64,000 bases of DNA, taken from assembly GCA_050732875.1 (NCBI GenBank), contig JBOHRQ010000002.1, positions 1 through 64,000 of the forward strand, written 5' to 3'. Every line of letters begins with the position of its first letter. The stretch's first letter is position 1. Below the pieces are notes generated by a model. That model was not told the DNA's origin, did not search any database, and saw only the letters and a list, made by a program, of their open reading frames with translations. Position numbers and translations under genes: made by a program. Of the stretch, positions 15,331-24,293 are shown one piece after another. Source of the DNA: DASRVA01 sp050732875. GTDB taxonomy: Bacteria > Gemmatimonadota > Gemmatimonadetes > JACCXV01 > JAHWKZ01.

Positions 15331-16227
15331 ATGATGCCGAATTTCCTCGTCATCGGCGCCGCCCGGTCGGGCACGACCTCGCTCTACCACTACCTCGGGT
15401 CGCATCCGGAGATCTACATGAGCCCGGTGAAGGAGCCGAACTTCTTCGCCCAGGAAGGGGGGCGACTCGACTTCGGGGATTCCGAACCCGGAGCGAAGAT
15501 TCGAACTCGGCTCTCGGTCCTCAATTCGAAGAAGTACCGCGCTCTCTTCCGCGGCGTGATGGACGAGAAGGCGATCGGCGAGGCGAGCCCGAGCTACATG
15601 GGAAGCCCGGGTGCTGCAGCGCGCATCCAGCGGGTGATCCCGGCGGCACGGCTGATCGCCATCCTCCGTCACCCCGCTGAGCGGGCGTACGCCAGCTACA
15701 TGGGGCGATTGCGGGACGGCCGGGAGCCAAACCGGGACCCCTACGACGCGATCGGGGGCGCGCTTCGCGGCTGCGGTCCGCCCTGGCGGTCGAGGATCTA
15801 CATCGGCCTGGGCCTTTACCACGAGCGCCTTCGCCCCTTCCTCGAGCACTTCGACCGCGAGCAGATCCGGATCTGCCTCTTCGACGACTTCGTCCGCGAT
15901 CCCCAGGCGGTCCTCCGCGACCTGTTCTCCTTCCTGGACGTGGATCCGGAATTCGAGCCCGACACGTCCATCGTTCACAACGCCACCGGGTGGATCGACA
16001 ATCCGCTGCTCCGGTTCGCATGGACGAGATCGAAGCCGATCGGCGCGCAGATGGGCACGCTGCTCCCTCGCTCGATCCACGCTGCCGCGTGGAGGCTGGT
16101 CCAGCGAAACCTCTCGCGACCCCCGCTCCCCTCGGATCTCCGGGCCGCGCTGGTCGAGCGCTACCGTCCGGCCATCATCGAGATGGAAAGGCTGCTCGAG
16201 CGCGACCTTTCCGGCTGGCGGGCGTGA
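15331..16227 (+). CDS. sulfotransferase family protein
   Basis: A 298-residue PAPS-dependent sulfotransferase fold protein. The 5'-phosphosulfate loop is GAARSGTTSLYHYL at residues 8-21, and the 3'-phosphate motif RLIAILRHPAERAYASYM lies near residue 105. A FDDFVRDPQAVLRDLFSFLDVD segment is typical of bacterial sulfotransferases. The acceptor is unknown. A -10-like TACAAT occurs at 15316-15321. Confidence 0.9.
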   Translation: MMPNFLVIGAARSGTTSLYHYLGSHPEIYMSPVKEPNFFAQEGGRLDFGDSEPGAKIRTRLSVLNSKKYRALFRGVMDEKAIGEASPSYMGSPGAAARIQRVIPAARLIAILRHPAERAYASYMGRLRDGREPNRDPYDAIGGALRGCGPPWRSRIYIGLGLYHERLRPFLEHFDREQIRICLFDDFVRDPQAVLRDLFSFLDVDPEFEPDTSIVHNATGWIDNPLLRFAWTRSKPIGAQMGTLLPRSIHAAAWRLVQRNLSRPPLPSDLRAALVERYRPAIIEMERLLERDLSGWRA

Positions 16228-16317
16228 CCCCCACCCCGCCCTCGATCGTCGCCTGAGCTCGCTCTTGAGGAATCCGCACGGCGGCCCGCGGGCGGGGCGC
16301 CGGTTAGGTTGGGCCGC

Positions 16318-16821
16318 GTGGAGACGCAAGCGCTCGCCGCCCTCCTCGTCCTGCTCATGATTCCCTGCCTGTTCCTGATCCCGCTCGGCCTGCCGGGGAC
16401 CTGGATCATGCTGGGCCTGCTGGGGCTCGCGGTCTGGGCCGAGGCCGTGGCGTGGTGGCTCTGGCTGGCCCTGATCGCGGTGGCGGGCGCGGCCGAGGTG
16501 GCCGAGTTCTTCATCCTGCGCCATACGAGCCGCACCTACGGGGGGTCGCGACGGGCCTTCTGGGGAGCCATGCTCGGCGGGGCCGTCGGCGTCTTCGTCG
16601 GCCTCCCCTTCCCGGTTCCGGTGGTCGGGTCGCTGGTCGGCGGTCTCCTCGGAACGGTCCTCGGTGCCGGGCTGGTGACGTACCGGGAAACGCGCCGGGT
16701 CCGGTCCGCCGGCCGGGTGGCCTGGGGAACGCTGATCGGCCGGGCCCTTGCCGCCGCCGCCAAGACTGCGGCCGGGGTCGTCGTCCTCGTTATCGGCGCC
16801 GCGGCGCTCTTCCTGCAATGA
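16318..16821 (+). CDS. DUF456 membrane protein
   Basis: A roughly 167-residue membrane protein of the DUF456 family with about five hydrophobic segments, including LLVLLMIPCLFLIPLGLPGTWIM at the start and the Gly-rich FWGAMLGGAVGVFVGLPFPVPVVG in the middle. Function is unknown. The GTG at 16318 was preferred over the TTG three codons earlier. The stop overlaps the phosphatase start (ATGA), so the two are coupled. Confidence 0.85.
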   Translation: METQALAALLVLLMIPCLFLIPLGLPGTWIMLGLLGLAVWAEAVAWWLWLALIAVAGAAEVAEFFILRHTSRTYGGSRRAFWGAMLGGAVGVFVGLPFPVPVVGSLVGGLLGTVLGAGLVTYRETRRVRSAGRVAWGTLIGRALAAAAKTAAGVVVLVIGAAALFLQ

Positions 16822-17471
16822 GGTTCGACGCCGTTGTCTTCGATCTGGATGGCACGCTGGCCGATACCCTGAGCGACATCGCCGCGGCCATGAACTACGC
16901 CCTCGCGCGAAACGGGCTCCGGGAGCGGGACCCGGACGAGTACCGGAGCCTGGTCGGAGAAGGGGTGATCCGGCTGGTCGAGCGCGCGGTGCCGGTACAT
17001 CGCCTCGACCTCGTCGAGCCGGTGCTCGCGGACCTGCGTGCGCACTACGGCGAGCACATGCTCGACCGGACCCGGGCCTATCCGGAAGTGCCCGAGCTGC
17101 TGGACGGGCTGGTCGACCGCGGCCTCCCCATTGCCGTGCTCAGCAACAAGCCGCAGACCGCCACGAGCTGGATGGTGGAGCGAATGTTCGGGGAGAACCG
17201 CTTCGCGGCGGTGCGAGGCGGCCGCGACGACGTGCCCCTCAAGCCAGATCCCACCGCGCTGCTCGAGATCGTCCGCGACCTCGATGTCGAGCCCGGCCGG
17301 TCGGCTTACGTCGGCGACACCCGTACCGACATGGAGACCGCCGTGGCGGCGGGCGTCCTTCCCGTGGGCGCGGCATGGGGCTTCCGGGATCGCCGCGAGC
17401 TGGTCGAGCACGGCGCCCGCGCCGTCATCGCTCGACCCCTCGAGCTCCTGGACCTTCTGGACGGCGCGTGA
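16818..17471 (+). CDS. HAD phosphatase, phosphoglycolate phosphatase-like
   Basis: A 217-residue haloacid dehalogenase-type phosphatase. Motif I is VVFDLDGTLADT (Asp9 nucleophile, Asp11), motif II is VLSNKP, the motif III lysine is PLKPDP and motif IV is YVGDTRTDMETA. An alpha-helical cap (residues 18-85) makes it a Gph/PpaX-type enzyme acting on phosphoglycolate or a similar small phosphate ester. It is coupled on both sides by 4-base overlaps (ATGA before, GTGA after). Confidence 0.9.
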   Translation: MRFDAVVFDLDGTLADTLSDIAAAMNYALARNGLRERDPDEYRSLVGEGVIRLVERAVPVHRLDLVEPVLADLRAHYGEHMLDRTRAYPEVPELLDGLVDRGLPIAVLSNKPQTATSWMVERMFGENRFAAVRGGRDDVPLKPDPTALLEIVRDLDVEPGRSAYVGDTRTDMETAVAAGVLPVGAAWGFRDRRELVEHGARAVIARPLELLDLLDGA

Positions 17472-18193
17472 ACCCGCTCCTGGCCGTCCTCCGTTTCCGG
17501 CGGGTCGAGGAACGCGATCGCGGTCAGCCCTTTGCTCCCCATGCCGTGCCGCCACGCGCCTTCGCGCGGGCCCTGGCCTGGATCCAGCGGAACGGCTGGA
17601 CCGTGCTCGACGCCCACCGCCTGCTGCAGGGCCTCGACGAGTCCGATCATGTGCCGGAACGCTCGGTCCTGATCACCATCGACGGGCCCTACCGCTCGCT
17701 CATCCGCGACGCGCTGCCCATTCTTCGCGCGCACAGCCTTCCGGCGGTGGTCTTCGTGCCCGTCCACTTCATCGGCCGCGAGGCGGTCTTCGAGGCCGAG
17801 TCCCTCCCGTCCCCGGTCTGCACCCTCAATGACCTGCGGTACCTCGAGGACCAGGGAGTTTCGGTGCAATCGCAGGGGGTCTCGAGCCGATCTTTCGATG
17901 TCCTCTCCGAGCCGGAGCGCGAGTGGGAGATGATGCGCTCCCGTCAGGCGCTGGAAGCGGCGCTCCAGAGGCCGGTGGAGATGTTCGCCTTCCCGCGCGG
18001 CGATCCCGGACCCGACCCCGTGGCGAGCGCCGAGACGGCCCGCCGCTGCGGGTACCGAGCGGCCTTCGTCTGCCGCGGCTCCGTGAACCGGCTCGCCGAG
18101 GCCGACCGGTTCCGGCTCGCGCGGGTGACCGTGGGACCGGCGACCGACCTGGCGGACGCGCTGGGTCGTCAGGACGGGTCCGCGCTTGCGTGA
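17468..18193 (+). CDS. NodB-fold polysaccharide deacetylase homologue, metal ligands lost
   Basis: A 241-residue protein with the order of elements of a polysaccharide deacetylase: SVLITIDGPYRSLIRDALPI, then LPAVVFVPVHFIG, then GVSVQSQGVSSRSFDVLS, then MFAFPRGDP and a final GYRAAFVCRG. Key catalytic residues differ. The TFDDG motif reads TIDG, so the metal-binding second Asp is missing, and the SHTxSH zinc motif reads SQGVSS (Gln136, Ser140). It is therefore probably a non-catalytic carbohydrate-binding relative or has a changed chemistry. The GTG overlaps the phosphatase stop. Confidence 0.75.
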   Translation: MNPLLAVLRFRRVEERDRGQPFAPHAVPPRAFARALAWIQRNGWTVLDAHRLLQGLDESDHVPERSVLITIDGPYRSLIRDALPILRAHSLPAVVFVPVHFIGREAVFEAESLPSPVCTLNDLRYLEDQGVSVQSQGVSSRSFDVLSEPEREWEMMRSRQALEAALQRPVEMFAFPRGDPGPDPVASAETARRCGYRAAFVCRGSVNRLAEADRFRLARVTVGPATDLADALGRQDGSALA

Positions 18194-18315
18194 CTCACGG
18201 CGGGGATCGAACATAGGAGCCCACGCGCGTCCTGTTCCCCGATCCGCGTCGCGGAATGGCCGCCATCGAGACCCGTATCGGCCGATTCTTCGACCCGCAA
18301 CCATGGAGATGCTCC

Positions 18316-20316
18316 ATGCCGTTCGCTCGGCTCCGCTTCGTCCCCGCGCTGGCCGTCCTTTTCATCGTCGCCTGCGCCTCGGCCGAGCGGAATCCTGCGC
18401 CCGACCTCAACCCACCGGCCGTCTCCGAACGCCCCCGGCTGACTCCCGTGCTTCCGTCGCCGGCCTTTCGGGACGCCGTCGAGGCCGGCACGCGGACGAG
18501 AACCGGCCAGCCTGGCCCCGCCTACTGGCGGCAGCAGGCCGACTACACCCTCCGGGCGCGGCTCGTGCCGGACGACCGGCAGCTTCTCGGGACCGTGCGC
18601 ATCGTCTACCACAACGAGTCCCCCGACACGTTGCGGGAGCTCGACCTGGCGCTCCTCCAGAACCATCACGCGGCGGGGGCGATGCGGTCGTCACCGGCCG
18701 AGGTGACCGGCGGCATGGAGCTCGGGGGAGTGAGCGTCGATGGCCGGGACCTCGAGCCCCTCACGGATGAAGGGGAAGATGCCCGGCCGGGCTTTGAGGT
18801 CTTCGGCACCCGGATGCGGATCGTCCCTCCCGCGCCCGTTCTTCCCGGCGGCACCGCGGAGATCGTCATCGACTACAGCTTCCGGATCCCCAAGGTCGGA
18901 GCCGCCGGGCGCATGGGTTACAACGGCGAGGACCTCTTCTTCATCGCGTACTGGTATCCGCAGATGGCCGTCTACGACGACGTCGTGGGGTGGCAGGTCG
19001 ACCAGTTCCTCGGCAACGCCGAGTTCTACGCGGACTTCGGAACTTACGACGTGACGATCGAGGCCCCGGCCGGCTGGCTGGTGCGGGCGACCGGTGAGCT
19101 GATGAACCCCGACGTGACCCTGGCGGCCCCCATCCGGGAGCGGCTCCAGGCCGCGGCCGCGAGCGACACGATCGTGCACGTCGTGACGGAGGCGGATTTC
19201 GACCGCCAGACTGTCGGGAGGGGCACGCTCACCTGGCGGTTCCAGGCGGACTCGGTCCACGACTTCGCCTTCAGCGCGACACGCGCCTCGCTCCTCGACG
19301 CCACCCGCACGCCGGTCGGCGATCGTGACGGGGACGGAGCGACCGACTACGCGCGGATCGAGGCCCTTTACCGGCCGGCCGCTCCCCTGTGGCGGGAGAC
19401 AGCCCGCTACGCCGCCCACGCCATCGACTTCCTGAGCCGCTACACGGCGCTCCCCTACCCATGGCCGCACATGACCGCGGTCGAGGGCGGGGGGATCATC
19501 GACGGCGGGATGGAGTTTCCGATGATGACGCTCATCGGCGATTACAACGAGCGCGGTGCCGACCCGCTCTACTACGTGGTCGCCCACGAGCTCGCCCACA
19601 TGTGGATTCCGATGATCGTCGCCAACGACGAGCGACGGTACGCCTGGATGGACGAAGGCTCCACGACCTTCCACGAGAACCGAGCCCGAGAGGAGTTTTT
19701 CCCTGAGGAGGACAGCGACGAGACGGATCGAGAGGACTATATCGAGACCGCGCGAGCGGGGCTCGAAGGGGAGATCATGCGCCGCTCCGACTATCATTAT
19801 CCGGGCGCCGCCTACGGGGTCGCCTCCTACGACAAGCCGGCGCTTGTCCTGCGTTCCCTGCGGGGCCTGCTGGGCGAGGAGACGTTCCTGACCGCGTGGC
19901 GCGCGTTCATCGAGCGCTGGGCCTGGAAGCATCCGTACCCGTGGGACCTGTTCAACACCTTCGAGGACATCTCGGGGCGCGACCTGGGTTGGTTCTGGCG
20001 AAGCTGGTATTACGAGACGTGGCTCCTGGACCAGGCGCTGACGGACGTCTCCACCACCGGGGGAACGACAAGGATCGTGGTCGAGGATCAGGGCCGCGTG
20101 CCGATGCCCGCCCCGCTGGTCGTGATCCGCGCCGATGGAGCGGTCGAGCGTCACGAGGTCCCGGTCGATACCTGGCTCAGCGGCCGGCAGCGGGCGGTCG
20201 TGACCGTGCCGGCCGAGCCCGCCGTTACCCGCGTGGAGATCGACCCCGAAATGCTCTACCCCGACATCGACCGCTCCGACAATGTCTGGACGGCGACGGG
20301 AGCCGCCGCGCCCTGA
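18316..20316 (+). CDS. M1-family zinc metallopeptidase lipoprotein
   Basis: A 666-residue exported peptidase. The ATG at 18316 is preceded by GGAG and begins a lipoprotein signal (FARLRFVPALAVLFIVAC). A beta-rich N-domain leads to the M1 core, with the exopeptidase motif GGMEFP (usual GAMEN) and the zinc site HELAHMW (residues 424-428) with the third ligand in WMDEGSTTFHE. The remaining part is helical plus a beta domain. It probably degrades peptides on the outer side of the membrane. The GGMEFP variant occurs in secreted M1 peptidases of environmental bacteria. Confidence 0.92.
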   Translation: MPFARLRFVPALAVLFIVACASAERNPAPDLNPPAVSERPRLTPVLPSPAFRDAVEAGTRTRTGQPGPAYWRQQADYTLRARLVPDDRQLLGTVRIVYHNESPDTLRELDLALLQNHHAAGAMRSSPAEVTGGMELGGVSVDGRDLEPLTDEGEDARPGFEVFGTRMRIVPPAPVLPGGTAEIVIDYSFRIPKVGAAGRMGYNGEDLFFIAYWYPQMAVYDDVVGWQVDQFLGNAEFYADFGTYDVTIEAPAGWLVRATGELMNPDVTLAAPIRERLQAAAASDTIVHVVTEADFDRQTVGRGTLTWRFQADSVHDFAFSATRASLLDATRTPVGDRDGDGATDYARIEALYRPAAPLWRETARYAAHAIDFLSRYTALPYPWPHMTAVEGGGIIDGGMEFPMMTLIGDYNERGADPLYYVVAHELAHMWIPMIVANDERRYAWMDEGSTTFHENRAREEFFPEEDSDETDREDYIETARAGLEGEIMRRSDYHYPGAAYGVASYDKPALVLRSLRGLLGEETFLTAWRAFIERWAWKHPYPWDLFNTFEDISGRDLGWFWRSWYYETWLLDQALTDVSTTGGTTRIVVEDQGRVPMPAPLVVIRADGAVERHEVPVDTWLSGRQRAVVTVPAEPAVTRVEIDPEMLYPDIDRSDNVWTATGAAAP

Positions 20317-20330
20317 CCGCAGCGGGGACC

Positions 20331-21134
20331 ATGACCGCACCCGGGTCCGTGCGGGGCGCGACGCTCGTCACCGGCGCCTCGAGCGGAATCGGTCGTGCGC
20401 TGGCCGGTCTCTTCGCCGCGGACGGGCACGAGCTGGTCCTGCTGGCCCGGGGGACGGCCCGGCTCGAGTCCACCGCGGCCGAGCTGGAGGCCCGCCACGG
20501 AATCCGGGCCCATGTCCTGGCCGAGGACCTCGCCGATCCTGAAGCGCCCGGCCGTATCGTCGAGGGGATCGGCCGCCTCGGGCTCGTCGTCGACCATCTC
20601 GTCAACAACGCCGGATTCTCCGTCTATGGCCCGTTTCTGGAGACCGATCGCGAGGCCGAGCGGGACATGCTGCAGGTGAACGCCGTCGCGCCGACCGCGC
20701 TCGCCAGGCTCTTCGCACCGGGCATGGTGAATCGCGGAGCGGGGCGAATCCTGAACGTGGCCTCGACCGCGGCCTTCCAGCCCGGGCCGCGGATGGCCGT
20801 CTACTACGCCACGAAGGCCTACCTGCTCTCCCTCTCGGTGGCGCTGTCCGTGGAGCTGGAGGGAACCGGTGTGTCGGTGACCGCCCTTTGCCCCGGAGCG
20901 ACGCGGACGGGTTTCGCCGAGCGTGCCGGGCTCGAGCGGTCCCGCCTGTTCAACGAGGAACGGTTCCTGCTGGATCCCGGCGAGGTGGCCCGCGCGGGCT
21001 ACGCGGGGATGCTGCGCGGGGACCGCGTCGTCGTGCCGGGCGCCATCCACAAGGTCCACGACCTCGCGGTACGCTTCGTCCCCCGCGGTCTGGCGGCCCG
21101 GATGGTCAGCGCGGTCCAGGCTCCGCTGGACTGA
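20331..21134 (+). CDS. classical SDR oxidoreductase
   Basis: A 267-residue classical short-chain dehydrogenase. The cofactor motif is TGASSGIGRAL at residues 15-25, followed by LVNNAGFS, a catalytic Ser in VASTAAF and the active-site YYATKAY. It is close to the DltE/YqjQ-type SDRs that reduce unknown substrates. It lies 14 bases after the M1 peptidase gene and its end overlaps the convergent membrane-protein gene by 29 bases. Confidence 0.88.
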   Translation: MTAPGSVRGATLVTGASSGIGRALAGLFAADGHELVLLARGTARLESTAAELEARHGIRAHVLAEDLADPEAPGRIVEGIGRLGLVVDHLVNNAGFSVYGPFLETDREAERDMLQVNAVAPTALARLFAPGMVNRGAGRILNVASTAAFQPGPRMAVYYATKAYLLSLSVALSVELEGTGVSVTALCPGATRTGFAERAGLERSRLFNEERFLLDPGEVARAGYAGMLRGDRVVVPGAIHKVHDLAVRFVPRGLAARMVSAVQAPLD

Positions 21135-21672
21135 GCCGCCAGGCCAGGACCAGACCCGCCAGCGACCACCCGATGACCAGATCGAAGGCCGCGACCAGCG
21201 AGTAGTCGAGCGGAAAGCGCCACCAGTTCCAGTCCACGAGCCGCGACTGGAGGGCGGCGAACCCGGCCAGCAGCGCGATGAAGAGCACGCGGCTGCCGAG
21301 CCCGGGAAGGGCGGGCGCGGCGGCGGCCAGGAGCGCCGCCGCCAGGAACGCCGCCACGAGGTTGAGGAGGAACCCGGCCACCAGAAACCACGGGCTCCAG
21401 GGATCCGAGCCGGTCGCCGACCAGGCCAGAAAGCTGATGTTGGGCCCCCGGCGGTAGCGCTCCACCCAGGCGTCGGAATCCCCGTCCTCCGGCCCGGGAT
21501 AGTGGTAGACGCCGCTTCCCGTCACCCGCTCGCCGAGGGCCTGGGTCACCGCCTCGCCGTCCGGGATGCCGTCGAGGACCATGTGGTGCCACGGGAGCAC
21601 CATCCACGAGACGGCCCCCCACAGCGTAACGACGATCGCCGCCAGCAGCGCTGCGACCAGCAGCCTTCGCAT
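21106..21672 (-). CDS. membrane protein of unknown function
   Basis: A 188-residue protein. An N-terminal helix (LLVAALLAAIVVTLWGAVSW) is followed by a hydrophilic loop of about 65 residues with VYHYPGPEDGDSDAWVERYR, then three further transmembrane segments from residue 93 to the end. The one-plus-three helix layout with an external loop is common in small integral proteins, but I recognise no family. Its 3' end overlaps that of the SDR gene. Confidence 0.7.
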   Translation of the reverse strand: MRRLLVAALLAAIVVTLWGAVSWMVLPWHHMVLDGIPDGEAVTQALGERVTGSGVYHYPGPEDGDSDAWVERYRRGPNISFLAWSATGSDPWSPWFLVAGFLLNLVAAFLAAALLAAAAPALPGLGSRVLFIALLAGFAALQSRLVDWNWWRFPLDYSLVAAFDLVIGWSLAGLVLAWRLSPAEPGPR

Positions 21673-21681
21673 GGCGACCGG

Positions 21682-21960
21682 TCAGGCCTCCTTCAGATGG
21701 CCGTTGACGAGCTTGGTCATCTCGAACATGCTGACCTTGGCCTGGCCGTTGAAGACCGGCCTCAGGTTCTCGTCCGCGACGATCATCCGCTTGTTGCTCG
21801 GATCCTGCAGCTGGTTCTTCTTGATGTAGTCCCAGAGCTTCTTGGTGACTTCGGTGCGGGGCTTTGGCTCGGCGCCCACGACCTTGGCCAGCGCGCTGTC
21901 CGGCCGCATCGGCTTCATGAACGCGGGGTTGGGCTTCCGTTTCTTCTTCTGCTCGGCCAT
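21682..21960 (-). CDS. SWIB/MDM2-domain protein
   Basis: A 92-residue basic protein with a single SWIB domain: PDSALAKVVGAEPKPRTEVT, KKLWDYIKKNQLQDPSNKRM and a C-terminal SMFEMTKLVNGHLKE. SWIB domains are best known from eukaryotic chromatin remodellers, but stand-alone bacterial versions are common and may act in DNA topology. The first 20 residues are Lys-rich and may contact nucleic acid. Confidence 0.92.
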   Translation of the reverse strand: MAEQKKKRKPNPAFMKPMRPDSALAKVVGAEPKPRTEVTKKLWDYIKKNQLQDPSNKRMIVADENLRPVFNGQAKVSMFEMTKLVNGHLKEA

Positions 21961-22202
21961 CCTTCGCTCTCCGTCGAAGAGGTCGGGGTCGGTGTGACTG
22001 GGAAACGGTCAAGTGAGGAGTGGGGCGCAAGCGACCCGGGGGCGGCGCTCCGGCTCCCCTCTTCGTAAAACGATCGCGGCCGATGCGCAAGGCCGCGGCC
22101 CCGGGCGGAATCTAACATTCCGCCTCTCCCGTGCGAGCCCCGGTGCTGCAACTCGACCGGAGAACCGGCCTCGGGCGCTGGCAGGCCGCCTTTTTCAGCG
22201 GG

Positions 22203-23513
<1,311 letters not shown>

Positions 23514-23527
23514 GAAGTCTTCGAGGT

Positions 23528-24172
23528 TCAGGCCGCCGCCTCCCGCTTCTGGATCCGGTAGACGCCGGCGGCGATCAGGCCACCGAGGAGCGGCGCCACC
23601 AGATAGAGCCAGGCGTTGGACATGGTTCCACCCGCAGCCAGGCGGTCGAACAGGATCGGGCCCAGCCCGACGGCGGGGTTGAAGGCTCCGCCCGAGATCC
23701 CGCCGCCCGCGAAGGCGCCGGCCGCCACCGTGAACCCGATGGCCAGGCCGTAGTAGGAGTTGCCCTTGGTCTCCGGAGTCATCGCCGACTGCAGGACGAC
23801 GAGGGCGAGCGCGAACGTGAAGAGGATCTCGACCAGGAAGGCGCCGAGGATGGTGGCGGTATCGCCGGGGGCGGGAGCGTAGGTCTCCCGGGTGATGGCC
23901 CAGGTCGCCACCGCCGCCAGGAAGGCGCCCAGGAGCTGGGCGACCCAGTACGGGACGACCTGCCCGCCACCGATGGCACCCCGCGCCCAGGCCGCCAGGG
24001 TGACGGCCGGATTGTAGTGGCCTCCCGAGACATGCCCGCCCATGTAGACCATCACCATGAGGGCCGATCCGATCGCCAGCGGCGCGAACGGTGTCTCGCC
24101 GATCACCGTGAGGCCGATCGTCAGCACCAGAAAGAAGGTCCCGATGAGTTCCGTCAGGAGCTTGCCCGTCAT
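23528..24172 (-). CDS. aquaporin-family channel lacking the selectivity arginine
   Basis: A 214-residue MIP channel with six transmembrane segments and both pore motifs, GGHYNPAVT and GGAFNPAVG. Aligned by eye with E. coli AqpZ, the constriction residues Phe43, His174, Thr183 and Arg189 are Ile, Ala, Gly and Val. The arginine that normally follows the second NPA is absent, which should give a wider, less polar filter than in a strict water channel. The operon with glutamate dehydrogenase suggests ammonia or another small neutral solute; this is inference. Confidence 0.85.
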   Translation of the reverse strand: MTGKLLTELIGTFFLVLTIGLTVIGETPFAPLAIGSALMVMVYMGGHVSGGHYNPAVTLAAWARGAIGGGQVVPYWVAQLLGAFLAAVATWAITRETYAPAPGDTATILGAFLVEILFTFALALVVLQSAMTPETKGNSYYGLAIGFTVAAGAFAGGGISGGAFNPAVGLGPILFDRLAAGGTMSNAWLYLVAPLLGGLIAAGVYRIQKREAAA

Positions 24173-24234
24173 CCTCTCGCCTCCGGTCTACGGGGGGTTG
24201 CCACGGAACGACCCGGAAGATGGAGCCAGCCTAT

Positions 24235-24262
24235 CTATACCGAGTTCTTCGATGGAGGCAAG
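24235..24262 (-). promoter_or_regulatory. promoter of the aquaporin-gdhA operon
   Basis: On the minus strand TTGCCT (24262-24257) is followed after 16 bases by TATAGA (24240-24235), about 60 bases before the aquaporin ATG. The spacing and both boxes fit a housekeeping sigma factor. Confidence 0.55.
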
Positions 24263-24293
24263 CGTTCCGCGGCCGGCCACGGCCGGCGACCGG

